A stretch of DNA of 64,000 nucleotides from Belliella aquatica (GCF_014637795.1 NZ_BMFD01000004.1:339960-403959); one strand, 5' to 3'. Shown: positions 47,187 through 55,881, numbered from the stretch's first letter. A program made the numbers and translations. Notes: generated by a model not told the origin, from the sequence alone.

Positions 47187-47662
47187 TGAAAACAGTTACT
47201 GTTATATTGATCATGATTTTCCTGAGCAGGTATTCTCCTGCTCAGGAAAAATCTACAAATTTTTGGCTGGATTTTGAGCAGTTGGAAGATTCTTTACAGG
47301 TAAATCCAAAACCTGTTTTTTTATATTTTCATACAGATTGGTGTACCTATTGCCGGAAAATGGAGGCTGAGGTTTTCTCCAAACCCTTTATTATTGCTGA
47401 GCTATCTGAAAACTATTATGCAGTCAAATTCGATGCAGAAAATCCGGAGGATGTGATTTTTGATGGAATGGTATTTTCCAACCGACAATTGAAAAAATCG
47501 AGAACTCCACTACATGATTTAGCCATTTTGTTCAATGGTCAAAACGAAACATTTGCTCCCCCGCTATTGCTGTTGATGGATGAAAATTTTTTAATTAAAA
47601 AAAGAATAAATTCCTACCTTGATTCCAAGTCTTTACGTAATGTTCTTAATTCTAGTTTATGA
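47186..47662 (+). CDS. Exported thioredoxin-like protein
   Basis: A signal peptide (~1-19, 'YSPAQ') precedes a thioredoxin-7-like fold with C-T-Y-C in 'FHTDWCTYCRKMEAEVFS' (~52-55). The cis-proline region is 'FAPPLLLLMDE'. It should act in the periplasm. The start overlaps the TonB receptor stop (ATGA-type), so the two are translationally coupled; it may reduce the receptor's CxxC pair or its cargo. Confidence 0.85.
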   Translation: MKTVTVILIMIFLSRYSPAQEKSTNFWLDFEQLEDSLQVNPKPVFLYFHTDWCTYCRKMEAEVFSKPFIIAELSENYYAVKFDAENPEDVIFDGMVFSNRQLKKSRTPLHDLAILFNGQNETFAPPLLLLMDENFLIKKRINSYLDSKSLRNVLNSSL

Positions 47663-48235
47663 TTTTTTTATTGTCATCCGACAAAAAAAATTAGGTGTTA
47701 TTGGATATTCTTGAAAAAAAGCAATAGCGAAGTTTTGACACCTCGCTAAAGCTTATGATTTTTGAAGTTACCACACTAAAATGCATCATGACCAAAACCC
47801 GAACCTTGCGGGTAAACTGGTAATTTGACGGCCACTTTCTTTTCTACCTCGTCAAATTATTGATTTCTGCGTGTCTTAACACCAAAGTGACAGGTACTAT
47901 AAGACAATGACCATATGGAAGCAACTGGCATTTATGCTTTACGGTGTTGTCATCAGATGCCATTCACTTAACAGTCTTTGCATAAATCTTCTTTTTCTTG
48001 AAGATCGGTTAATCCGGTAAATATGGCCGCTATTCATAGGTATTTCTATATATAGTTAATAAAAGTTGTCAGATCGGGAGGATTATTAGGCTTGGACAGG
48101 GTTCTAAAAATAATACAATTTGAACTGTGTCAAATAAAGCAGGAGGGTCTTTTTGAGAATTCAAAAAATCCCTATTCTCAAAAGCTTAAATTGTTTGGCA
48201 GGAATTCAAGAGTTGAAAAGCTAGTTCAATTCTAT
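47663..48235. other. Intergenic region, no gene recognised
   Basis: About 570 bp with no convincing open frame. A hairpin, CTTTTTGAGAAT with ATTCTCAAAAG (48149-48184), lies downstream of the minus-strand H1-like gene and may terminate it. The rest looks like decayed non-coding sequence. Confidence 0.5.
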
Positions 48236-48415
48236 TTATTTTTTTGAATTCTTCAACTCTGTTACCTCCAAGCGGATTTCCTGAGCAGTTTTTTTAAGGT
48301 TGTTCATGCTGTTTCTCACGCGTGTCCCAGCAGCCTTGTTACCATTTTCATAAAACTTGGTAAAGTCTTCTTCCATTTCTGAAATCATGTTCTTGATTGA
48401 TTCAAATCTGTTCAT
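48236..48415 (-). CDS. Histone H1-like mini-protein, copy 1
   Basis: A 59-residue protein read from ATG at 48415 to TAA at 48236. It has the pattern 'MISEMEEDFTKFYENGNKAAGTRVRNSMNNLKK' that aligns over nearly its full length with the two other copies at 55882 and 58149 (shared 'DFTKFYE', 'AAGTR-R', 'EIR'). These are lysine- and glutamate-rich histone H1/Hc1-like proteins of Bacteroidota, thought to bind DNA. It is preceded by an AT-rich leader with 'ATTTAAA' like the other copies. Confidence 0.85.
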   Translation of the reverse strand: MNRFESIKNMISEMEEDFTKFYENGNKAAGTRVRNSMNNLKKTAQEIRLEVTELKNSKK

Positions 48416-48779
48416 TGTGTTAAAATTTAAATGTTAATTGAATATTTATTGTGAAAGGTAGCACATGATCTAAAGCTTTAAGCTTTATCATAAACCACAA
48501 TTGAACTTGAAACTACCAATTTTAATACCATTTCTTAGAATTTTTTGAAACGATTTTACTCTATGAAGTAATCTTTTGAATCTCAAAATGGTATGTGATT
48601 GATTTATTTACTATTCAATTTTTCAGCAATTTAGGATGTCCTTCCGCACACATGGCAAGAGACTACGGCATAAAGCCGTTCTCTTCGATCACTTTTTATT
48701 CCGTTTCCTCTTGCATTCAGTGCGAAATGAATCCTGATGATGCTTCATAATTTAATCTATAACCAAAACGATAGAAATC
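48416..48779. other. Divergent region between H1-like gene and ArdC-like gene
   Basis: About 360 bp holding the promoters of both genes. The hairpin at 48658-48684 (AGAGA-ct-ACGGC / GCCGT-TCTCT) lies 95 bp upstream of the ArdC-like start. No gene is seen. Confidence 0.55.
48658..48684. repeat. Stem-loop upstream of the ArdC-like gene
   Basis: AGAGA and ACGGC pair with GCCGT and TCTCT across an ATAAA loop, with a two-base bulge on the left arm. A following TATTCCGTTTCC at 48695-48706 resembles CATTCCGTTTCC in the oriT-like cluster at 31530-31541. Confidence 0.45.
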
Positions 48780-49688
48780 ATGAAGACAAAGGAAAAAACT
48801 CAGAAAAAGGATGTGTATCAGATGATTACTGATTTGATGATTGAAAAGCTGGAACAAGGCATAATTCCTTGGAGAAAAGTTTGGAGTAGAAAAGGACTGC
48901 CATGTAACTATGTTACTCGAAAGATTTATCATGGAATTAATTTGTGGCTCTTGATATCTGAAAAATATAATCACCCGTATTTTATGACTTTCAAACAAGC
49001 ACAAAGTCTGGGTGGGATGGTAAAAAAAGGTTCAAAAGGATTCCCTGTATGTTATTGGAATTTCAGCTATTTTGATTCGAAAACAGGAAGGAAGTTAAGC
49101 GATCAAGAAGCGAAAAAGTATGATCCTGCTAAAATGAAGAAAAGAGCTTTTTTAAAATACTATACTGTTTTTAACATAGCTCAAGTAGAAGGAATTGACT
49201 TTGATTTGCCTGAAACGAATTATTTGGAAACGAAAGAAACAATAGGGTCTTGTGAGGAAATCATTTTAAATATGGTTAATGTTCCTGAAATCAGACATGT
49301 AATAGCAGAAGCTTTTTACTCACCTATTGACGATTATATCAACATGCCAGATTTAAGCTTATTTGAATCAGCTGAATTTTATTATTCTGTCTTGTTTCAC
49401 GAACTTATCCATGCGACAGGTCATCAAAATCGATTAAATAGAAAAGAAGTAGTTGAATTTAACGAGTTTGGATCCGAAGACTACAGTAGGGAAGAACTGA
49501 CTGCTGAAATGGGAGCTAGTTACTTGTGTAATCATACAGGGATTATGGATGAAAAGCTTTTAGAAAATTCAGCAGCTTATATTAAAGTTTGGTTAGACAG
49601 GCTCAAATCAGATAAAAAACTTTTAATATCAGCAGCTTCAAAGGCACAAAAAGCAGTTGAATATATTTTGACAACTAGTCCTTTTTAA
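48780..49688 (+). CDS. ArdC-like antirestriction / zincin protein
   Basis: A 302-residue protein with the ArdC N-terminal ssDNA-binding domain ('MIEKLEQGIIPWRKVW', 'YHGINLWLL', 'MTFKQAQSLGG-VKKGSKG-PVCYW') and the C-terminal zinc peptidase motif H207-E-L-I-H211 in 'FHELIHATGH', with 'EELTAEMGASYL' supplying the third ligand. ArdC proteins protect incoming plasmid DNA from restriction. Its presence supports a conjugative origin for this region. A terminator follows the stop. Confidence 0.93.
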   Translation: MKTKEKTQKKDVYQMITDLMIEKLEQGIIPWRKVWSRKGLPCNYVTRKIYHGINLWLLISEKYNHPYFMTFKQAQSLGGMVKKGSKGFPVCYWNFSYFDSKTGRKLSDQEAKKYDPAKMKKRAFLKYYTVFNIAQVEGIDFDLPETNYLETKETIGSCEEIILNMVNVPEIRHVIAEAFYSPIDDYINMPDLSLFESAEFYYSVLFHELIHATGHQNRLNRKEVVEFNEFGSEDYSREELTAEMGASYLCNHTGIMDEKLLENSAAYIKVWLDRLKSDKKLLISAASKAQKAVEYILTTSPF

Positions 49689-49697
49689 AACTTAAAG

Positions 49698-49718
49698 AGG
49701 GGTGAAAACCCCTTTTTT
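49698..49718 (+). terminator. Rho-independent terminator after ArdC-like gene
   Basis: AGGGGT-GAAA-ACCCCT followed by six T residues, beginning 10 bp after the stop codon. Confidence 0.9.
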
Positions 49719-50181
49719 GGTCAGTTAATTCGTGATCTATTTGAGATTTATTCTGAAAATCATTCTAAGAAAGCTAATTTATAACTTTTCAAACTTAAAA
49801 TTATTTCTTAAATTAAGGATGTATGGTGGTTATTTCCAGTAGCCACTTGAAATAATGCATGAAGTTTAATCCAATCAGCTGGTTTAATGTCACCTGTTTG
49901 AGTAGTTGTGTGTTGATCGTCTAGAGGGCAATTATCCGTATGATTATAATTGAAATATTTACTTTCTAGCAGCATTCCGGATATTCATATAAACAGTTAT
50001 CTCAGGAGGTCAACTTGCAGAATGATCATAAATATTCAGACTGATCTTGATAAATTACTGAGGGTAAAATATCCAAAAGTTTATCTGACTCCACTTGAGC
50101 ACGAGTTTGTAAAATAGAGATGGTTTAAGTTGCTATTGGTATTAAAAGTGGTACTTATATTTCAAATTAAATTAACAAAAA
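49719..50181. other. Intergenic region containing a dispersed-repeat copy
   Basis: About 460 bp upstream of the GAF sensor gene. It contains repeat copy C (49838-50000). A 31-codon frame (50022-50117, 'LDKLLRVKYPKVYLTPLEHEF') follows AGGAGG, but it is too short to call a gene. Confidence 0.5.
49838..50000 (+). repeat. Dispersed upstream repeat, copy C
   Basis: It begins CAGTAGCCACTT, as copy B begins CAGTAGCCATTT. It also has ATTATCCG (49931-49938), GATTATAATTGAAATATT (49942 on) and the tail CCGGATATTCATAT (49977-49990), a diverged form of GCGGATAATCATATT. It lies upstream of the GAF/PAS gene. Confidence 0.6.
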
Positions 50182-51285
50182 ATGAACAGGTTAGAAGATT
50201 TAAAAACATATTCTATTTTAGACACAGAGCCCGAAGAAGAATTGGATGATTTGGCACAAATTGCAAGTGCAATATTTGATACTCCTGTTTCTCTTATTTC
50301 TTTTATTGATGATCAAAGGCAATGGTTTAAGGCGAAAATTGGTATTGAATCAGATGAAGATAAAATTGAAGAAACATTCTGTCAATACACTCTTGGTAAT
50401 CCTAATGATATTTTGATCATTGAAAATCCTGAGTTGGACAATAGAGTCAAGGATAATCCAAGAGTTACTTGTGATGGTGGAATTAAGTTTTATGCAAGCG
50501 CTCCACTGGTATCGGCAATTGGAAATGTACTTGGGACGGTTTGTGTGGTTGATTATAAAAAGCGGGTTTATGATGAAAAGAAATATCATGCATTGGACTT
50601 GATCTCGAAAAAAGTCATGAACTACATGGAAACAAGAAAGCAAATGCTTCAAAAAAATAAGGAGATTGAGTTTAGCGCTGAGAGGCTGAAAAAATTGACA
50701 GATCTTGCTCCAGGAGCAATATTTAAATTGTTATTTAATGGAGAGGGAGGGTTGAAATTTGTTTTTATAAGTCAAGGAATTCGGAGAATTATTCCATGCC
50801 TTTGTCCTGAAGATCTCAAAAAGGAACCAAGAATAATTTCGAACTATATAGAAAATGGTAATGTGCTGTATGATCTTTTTAAAAGTTCTTACAACTCCTT
50901 AGAGCAGGTAGAATTTGAATTTAAAGTGATTGTAGACGATCAAACTGAAAAATGGTGTTGGATTAAAGCAAATCCTGAAAGAAAATCTAAAGAAGAAGTT
51001 GTATGGTATGGCAATATTCAGGAGATAACTCAGAAAAAAATTCACCTAAACACGCTAGAAAAAATGCTTTTTGATATTTCTCATGTTATTAGGAAACCAA
51101 TTGCCAATATGCTCGGATTAGTAACCATCCTAAAGTCTCCAGAAATTTCAAACAGCGAGAAAAGAGAAATTTGCGATATATTATATGATGAAACAAATAA
51201 CTTAGACGAATTTATTTCAAGATTGAATATAGAGTATTACAACTTGAAGGATAAATTAAAAACTACTTGGAATGAAGACTCTTAG
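50182..51285 (+). CDS. GAF-PAS-DHp sensor protein without kinase ATPase domain
   Basis: A 367-residue cytoplasmic protein. A GAF domain (~1-150) contains 'TPVSLISFIDDQRQWFKAKIGIE' and 'IKFYASAPLVSAIGNVLGTVCVVD'. A PAS-like domain spans ~165-280. A dimerization/phosphoacceptor helix follows with H301 in 'FDISHVIRKPIANMLGLV'. The protein ends soon after, with no N, G1 or G2 boxes of a HATPase_c domain. It may be a phosphorelay shuttle or a dominant modulator that dimerizes with another kinase. No response regulator is adjacent. Confidence 0.8.
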   Translation: MNRLEDLKTYSILDTEPEEELDDLAQIASAIFDTPVSLISFIDDQRQWFKAKIGIESDEDKIEETFCQYTLGNPNDILIIENPELDNRVKDNPRVTCDGGIKFYASAPLVSAIGNVLGTVCVVDYKKRVYDEKKYHALDLISKKVMNYMETRKQMLQKNKEIEFSAERLKKLTDLAPGAIFKLLFNGEGGLKFVFISQGIRRIIPCLCPEDLKKEPRIISNYIENGNVLYDLFKSSYNSLEQVEFEFKVIVDDQTEKWCWIKANPERKSKEEVVWYGNIQEITQKKIHLNTLEKMLFDISHVIRKPIANMLGLVTILKSPEISNSEKREICDILYDETNNLDEFISRLNIEYYNLKDKLKTTWNEDS

Positions 51286-51464
51286 TTATTTACTAAGACT
51301 GTTCCTATTCTAAAACCTCCAGATTTCAGTTTGTTTTTATAAATATCAGAATCTTCATGAAAATAGCCGTAGCCTGGAACATAATAACATTTTTCTCCTT
51401 TATTGATGATCTTACTTGTTTGTTTACAAATAGTATTATTAGCAATTATAATAAACTTTCCCAT
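51282..51464 (-). CDS. Small conserved-looking protein downstream of YdcF-like gene
   Basis: A 60-residue frame from ATG at 51464, two nt after the YdcF-like gene on the same strand. It reads 'NTICKQTSKIINKGEKCYYVPGYGYFHEDS', with two cysteines and a K-G-E-K-x-Y-Y pattern like small beta-rich proteins. I do not know the family. Position in a tight operon and low-complexity-free sequence argue it is real. Confidence 0.5.
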   Translation of the reverse strand: MGKFIIIANNTICKQTSKIINKGEKCYYVPGYGYFHEDSDIYKNKLKSGGFRIGTVLVNN

Positions 51465-51466
51465 TT

Positions 51467-52228
51467 TTATGCTTTTGAAAGAACCTGTTTAGGTTGTGTA
51501 GTTGATCGAAATATAAGAAATAAAATACCAAATACTTCTTTAAGTAATTCTCCTAAGAAAGGCGTATATGTGAACGCAGGTATGATCCATTTGTTCCATT
51601 CCATACTTTTTTCTTTAAAAATAAAATTACAAGGAGCAGGTACAGGATGAATACCATATAGATGAAAAGTCTTCATTGCACGTGGCATATGGATAGCTTT
51701 AGTAACTAATATTGGTGAAATATTTCCAAATATATTTTGATAAGAAATCACCTCTTCTTCTGTCGTTGTTGGTTGGTCAAGTCTTGTAATAGCTTGCGGA
51801 GCTATGCTCCCAAAACCCAATAACATATTCTCTTGAATCTCTGCTTGGCTTGGGTGCCCATTCGATAAACTTGGGCCAGAAAGAACAAGTGTTTTTGAAT
51901 TTGAACTATGAAAAGCTCTCAGTCCTTCAAAAACTCTTCCCATCGCTCCTGATGTAAGCTGTTGGTTTGAAGGCAAATTAACATCCGGAGTATGACCTCC
52001 TCCCAAAACCAAAACAGGGTTTGCAATTTCTTTTCTGTCAAAAACAGAAAATTTCCGCTCTAAATACCCAATAATCGAAAAAGTTACTGGGCCTAATAAC
52101 AAACAGGTAAGTGAGTAGATCAGAACTATTACGAAGGTATTGTTCACAAGTAAAAATAAAGGGACAAACACTATTAAACTGATTATTAGGTCAGGGTTAA
52201 TAATTAATGGTTTGATAAACTTTTTCAT
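51467..52228 (-). CDS. YdcF/SanA/ElyC-type DUF218 membrane protein
   Basis: A 253-residue protein with two N-terminal membrane segments (~12-50) and the DUF218 domain: 'VLVLGGGHTPD', 'KTLVLSGPS', 'QPTTTEEEVISYQNIF', 'ILVTKAIHMPRAMKTFHLYGIHPVPAP'. Relatives act in envelope or peptidoglycan homeostasis, or bind S-adenosylmethionine. It is followed at once by a 60-residue gene. Confidence 0.9.
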   Translation of the reverse strand: MKKFIKPLIINPDLIISLIVFVPLFLLVNNTFVIVLIYSLTCLLLGPVTFSIIGYLERKFSVFDRKEIANPVLVLGGGHTPDVNLPSNQQLTSGAMGRVFEGLRAFHSSNSKTLVLSGPSLSNGHPSQAEIQENMLLGFGSIAPQAITRLDQPTTTEEEVISYQNIFGNISPILVTKAIHMPRAMKTFHLYGIHPVPAPCNFIFKEKSMEWNKWIIPAFTYTPFLGELLKEVFGILFLIFRSTTQPKQVLSKA

Positions 52229-53223
52229 GACTGCATAAGTTTGTTTTGATTTTATTCATAAAGCATATCAAATTTAGCATATCTTAACTTCCTTAACTAA
52301 TAAATCATTTAATTCGCATAATATTGTAAATAAAGCGCTTGTCTTTTTTACAAATCTTGAACTTTTGTATAAAATATGATTTCAGTCTTAATTATCCCTA
52401 TAACGCTGAAATAGACCTAATTAATCTCAAGTTTGAACTCAATGGTGACGAATGTTATCTTTTGATATTTTTATAAAAATTGATTTGGTTTAAGGATATC
52501 TGAGTTTTATAGAGTTTATTTCAAATCTGATCCACTTTGTTTATATTCTGTCAACTTTTGAAATTACTTTAACTTCTCAAAGGCTCATAACACCAGAATA
52601 GATAATCATGAATTAAGATGAATCTAAATTAAAGTTTCTTGATATAATTTACTCGGTCTCAAATTCAGGTAAGTTAAATCAAGTTACAACATCTTTTAAT
52701 TTAGTAAGTGAAGAATTATTTCCTGATTTATTTAGACAATTAGTCACTGACTTGATTTAAGGTAGATTGGGAGAGTTTGATACTTTTGAGTATTATTATA
52801 CAATAGAAATATTTAGTTTAGACAAGGACCATTATGGTGCTTTAGAATTTAAGAGGATAGATTTTTTTGTGAATAAAATGAAAAAAACAGCTTCTTAGTT
52901 TATAAGGTGTCTCAAATTACATTAGGATTATTTTGCGCTTTTTTATTACTAACGAATTGAAAATAAACTAAATACAAATTATTGGTTTTTTGTTCAGCGT
53001 AAATTTGATCTGTCTCCCAATCCCCAAATTCAAATATTCAAACAAAATTAAGGTCAGTAATAAATAAAAAGTCATTTTATTTACTTAAAAACGCATTAAG
53101 ATTCTTATTAGATTTCAAATTGTATTTTTGTGTCCATGAATGAATTTCGAAATCGTTTATAAATTATTAATCATGATATTGAGTCCTTTGTAGGATTCCA
53201 AGCAGGGAAAATTTTGAATTAGT
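52229..53223. other. Long AT-rich intergenic region with one decayed gene
   Basis: About 1 kb. The only coding-like sequence is the pseudogene at 52608-52898. A TATTTTTG element at 53123-53130 matches the Bacteroidota -7 consensus TAnnTTTG about 95 bp before the actin-like gene, but no clear TTG -33 element is paired with it. Confidence 0.5.
52608..52898 (+). pseudogene. Decayed gene of unknown family with two nonsense codons
   Basis: A 97-codon frame from ATG to TAG is interrupted by stops at codon 3 and codon ~51. Between them the sequence has protein-like composition ('SKLKFLDIIYSVSNSGKLNQV', 'EELFPDLFRQLVTDLI' and, after the stop, 'GRLGEFDTFEYYYTIEIF'). I recognise no family. The case rests on one uninterrupted register apart from the two stops. 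Confidence 0.4.
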
Positions 53224-54264
53224 ATGAATATGATAACTGAAAATATTTTGGAGGTAGAGCAGATACCAAGCGTTTACGAAAGTAACAATGTTGATTTAAG
53301 GTTTGTGTCTAAAGATCTTGTTAATGGACTTAAAATTATACACAAGGACACTTCTTATATCGTCGGTAATCTAGCATTATCCGAAGGGATATCCCCTCAC
53401 AAAAATATCAATGGGTCTCCGGATGACTTAGATTATAAAATCCTTTTGAAATCAGGCTTGCTTTTAGGTTATCATAAAATTGGTAATCCAATGACACTTA
53501 CAACAGGATTTCCGTTTTCTACTTTCCAACTTTATAAAGATCAAGCTAGGGAAATGTTGGTTGGGGAACATGATTTAGAGTTTGATACTGCAACTTTCTC
53601 TAGTGGGGGAAAAAAGAAAATCGTAGCAGAGGTAGATAATGCATACGTTATGCCTGAGGCAGTTAGTTGTGCTTTAGCTCTCAGAAAGCAAGGTGCCGCT
53701 AAGGGAAGTTTTTTTATGATTAGTTTAGGCTATGGTACTTTTGAAGCTATTTTATCTACAGAAGGTGGATTGGTTCAAAGGTCTTCAGTATCTACGTATG
53801 GACTAAGGTATGCTATCAAATTACTGGAGGCTGAACTTTCGAAGATATATTATTTGGATCTTAAAAATGAACATCAGCTTGATACTGCTTTTAGAAACTC
53901 ATTTATCTTCTTAAATAGGAAGAGAGTTGATTTAACAGAATTAAAGCGTAAGGTTCTAAGACAATATTTTGAAGATGTGGTTTCACCTGCTTTAAGAAAA
54001 GCATTTGACGATAATGATTTTGCTAAATCAAACACCATGTATTTGGCAGGTGGTGGAGCATTGTACACTGAATTGTTTGAATGTTTTCAAAAAGAATTTG
54101 AAGATATCCTTGACATAAAAGTTCCCGAAGATGCTCCTTATTTAGCAGCTAAAGGCTATTGTTTTAACAGTTTAATTTCTAATGGTGGGGATAAAGGGAG
54201 AGCTATTGGTTTGGATATCGGGAATTCAACTACTGTCATTTGTACATTTAAGGTTGAGAGCTAA
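53224..54264 (+). CDS. Actin-like ATPase, apparently circularly permuted
   Basis: A 346-residue member of the actin/ParM/Ta0583 superfamily. The usual N-terminal phosphate-1 motif is absent: the protein begins with the segment that normally follows it ('EQIPSVYES', then 'TSYIVGNLALSEG'). Phosphate-2 reads S167-L-G-Y-G-T172, with Ser for the usual Asp, and the adenosine motif is 'YLAGGGALYTELF' (~273-285). A phosphate-1-like motif, G329-L-D-I-G-N-S-T-T337, sits at the extreme C-terminus and ends 'VICTFKVES'. That order is what a circular permutation would give. The bactofilin gene follows after 16 nt, so the two probably form a filament or scaffold pair. Confidence 0.78.
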   Translation: MNMITENILEVEQIPSVYESNNVDLRFVSKDLVNGLKIIHKDTSYIVGNLALSEGISPHKNINGSPDDLDYKILLKSGLLLGYHKIGNPMTLTTGFPFSTFQLYKDQAREMLVGEHDLEFDTATFSSGGKKKIVAEVDNAYVMPEAVSCALALRKQGAAKGSFFMISLGYGTFEAILSTEGGLVQRSSVSTYGLRYAIKLLEAELSKIYYLDLKNEHQLDTAFRNSFIFLNRKRVDLTELKRKVLRQYFEDVVSPALRKAFDDNDFAKSNTMYLAGGGALYTELFECFQKEFEDILDIKVPEDAPYLAAKGYCFNSLISNGGDKGRAIGLDIGNSTTVICTFKVES

Positions 54265-54280
54265 TTAGAGATTCGTTAAA

Positions 54281-54775
54281 ATGATATTAAACAAAGATAT
54301 TGCAGTTACTATTTTCTCGAAAGATTTAATTTTTAAAGGTAACATTGTTACCAAAGGTGATTTAAGAGTAGAAGGGAAGGTAGAAGGTTCTATTTTGTGC
54401 TCTGGTAAAGTTATTATTGATGTTAATGCGAAAGTTATAGGTCCTATACATGCTCAGTGGATAGAACTACATGGATTTTGTGAAGGTGAAATTTATGCTT
54501 CCGAATGGATTAATCTTGCCCCTAAAGCAGTTTTAAAAGGTGATTTGACTACAAAAAAAATAATTATTGATAGAGAATCAAATGTTCTTGGAAGAATTCA
54601 AATTGAAAAAGATTTACCAGTTTTGGATATAGATCAAATTAGTGCTAATAAAAAGGCTCTAGAAGAAAATAAAAAGCTGAAAAATGAAATTGATTTGAAA
54701 GAAAAATCAAAAACAAAAATTCAAGATGTAATTGAAAATCCTGAAGATTTAATATTTGGGGGTGGTTGGATATAA
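54281..54775 (+). CDS. Bactofilin (polymer-forming cytoskeletal protein)
   Basis: A 164-residue protein whose middle ~100 residues are the right-handed beta-helix of bactofilins: 'KGNIVTKGDLRVEGKVEGSIL', 'GKVIIDVNAKVIGPIHA', 'CEGEIYASEWINLAPKAVLKGDLTTKKIII'. A charged helical tail with 'KALEENKKLKNEIDLKEKSK' follows. Bactofilins polymerise without nucleotide and anchor other proteins, including segregation and envelope factors. Here it is the immediate partner of the actin-like protein. Confidence 0.93.
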   Translation: MILNKDIAVTIFSKDLIFKGNIVTKGDLRVEGKVEGSILCSGKVIIDVNAKVIGPIHAQWIELHGFCEGEIYASEWINLAPKAVLKGDLTTKKIIIDRESNVLGRIQIEKDLPVLDIDQISANKKALEENKKLKNEIDLKEKSKTKIQDVIENPEDLIFGGGWI

Positions 54776-54849
54776 GCTATTAAGCATATTCACTTTCTTA
54801 CGAGTAACCATTTATTAAATTTATTTAATATGTAGATCCGCTTTTACAT

Positions 54850-55005
54850 CAGTAGCCATTTATAATCTTGTTTGATTTTCATTTCAATCAGCAGTGGTCA
54901 CTTGTGCGCTGTGGCGTAGTTGCCTATGGACTATTTACGATTATTCACATAATTATAAGTGAAATATTCATATCCTGGTTTCATTGCGGATAATCATATT
55001 CTTTA
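54850..55005 (+). repeat. Dispersed upstream repeat, copy B
   Basis: It begins CAGTAGCCATTT, contains GTGCGCTGTGGCGTAG (an inverted match to CTACGCC-GCGCAC near copy A), GGACTATT, AATTATAAGTGAAATATTCA, and ends GCGGATAATCATATT (54986-55000). Confidence 0.65.
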
Positions 55006-55033
55006 AAATCAGCTGTGTCCGTCTGCTGTAACT

Positions 55034-55066
55034 TTTGACAATTAACCACATGATTTAAAGTGAAAC
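55034..55066 (+). repeat. Dispersed repeat fragment, copy E
   Basis: TTTGACAATTAACC-CATGATTT-AAGTGAAAC matches GTTGACAATTATCCGCAAGATTATTTGTGAC of copy A at most positions. Confidence 0.4.
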
Positions 55067-55375
55067 AATAAAATACTGATATTATTTTGGATATTTCTTG
55101 TAACGAAAAAATACTACTGTGCAATTAAATTTGGTCATATGCGATAGAATTAATTCTTTCATAGACTTATGATGGATAATAAGTACTTTTTATATACATT
55201 AATTTTCATTAATTGATTTCCTCCAAAAAAAAGAAATTTATTTTTGTTGAAATTTTTAATTTTGATGCTTGGTAAAAGTTACGATTAATGAATAAATAGT
55301 TTTTCATTTTAAATACGAAATGGAGAAGTCTGTTTTAAATCAACCGACGCATTGATGAAAATTGATTAATACCCC

Positions 55376-55446
55376 GTGTGCTCATTGGTTTAAGTAACGA
55401 TTATAATTGGATAGTTAATTAATAGCTCTCTTGCGGATAATCATAA
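55376..55446 (+). repeat. Dispersed upstream repeat, copy D
   Basis: It contains GTGTGCTCATTGG, GATTATAATTGGATAGTTA and GCGGATAATCATA (55433-55445), 45 bp before the AraC-like gene at 55491. Confidence 0.55.
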
Positions 55447-55490
55447 AAACTAAATATCCTCTTTAGTGGAGCTTTACTAAAGGTGAATCT

Positions 55491-55835
55491 ATGTGCAAGG
55501 AAAAATTTAATAACCTTGGTAAAGAGCTTAACAAGTTATTGTTTGTTGAGCAGCGGTATCTTCATCAGAATTTTTCCTTGTCACATCTTGTAATAGAAAC
55601 AGGAGCCGATGAAGATGAACTTGAGAACTACTTTCAGCAAAGTTTTGGTCTTTCATTTTCATTGTGGTTGAGAAAATCAAGAATAACTTACCTGACAAAC
55701 TTCTTTTACAAATATGGAGGAGCTCTAAGTTTAAAGGAATATGCCAGATTTACAGGATACAGTTTTATACAAGACATGTTAGACGACTTTGAGCTTGAAA
55801 AAGGGATGAAATTCCCAATTCCTATGATATCATAA
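55491..55835 (+). CDS. Degenerate AraC-like HTH protein, copy 1
   Basis: A 114-residue protein made only of an AraC-type double HTH. The first helix-turn-helix is 'FSLSHLVIETGADEDELENYFQQSFG' followed by 'SLWLRKSRITYLTNFF', and the second has 'SLKEYARFTGYSFIQDMLDDFELEKG'. Normal AraC signatures in the second motif are eroded. No sensor domain is present. It shares layout with genes at 58579 and 59146. It precedes an H1-like gene by 46 bp, probably on one transcript. Confidence 0.7.
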   Translation: MCKEKFNNLGKELNKLLFVEQRYLHQNFSLSHLVIETGADEDELENYFQQSFGLSFSLWLRKSRITYLTNFFYKYGGALSLKEYARFTGYSFIQDMLDDFELEKGMKFPIPMIS

Positions 55836-55881
55836 TAATAAAATCAATTAATATAATTTTAAACCTTAATTTTATTTAAAC

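Larger units (their letters stand above)
54776..55490. other. Intergenic region with several dispersed-repeat copies
   Basis: About 715 bp between the bactofilin and AraC-like genes. It contains repeat copies B (54850-55005), E (55034-55066) and D (55376-55446). No coding frame is seen. Confidence 0.6.

Noticed and set aside
48658..48720. Second oriT suggested by the hairpin and the TATTCCGTTTCC similarity to 31530
   Set aside because: Only ~11 bp are shared and no relaxase or MobC gene is nearby; the hairpin alone is not enough.
50022..50117. 31-codon frame after AGGAGG, 'LDKLLRVKYPKVYLTPLEHEF'
   Set aside because: Too short for a confident call and overlaps the area behind a repeat copy; it could also be a remnant of a longer gene.
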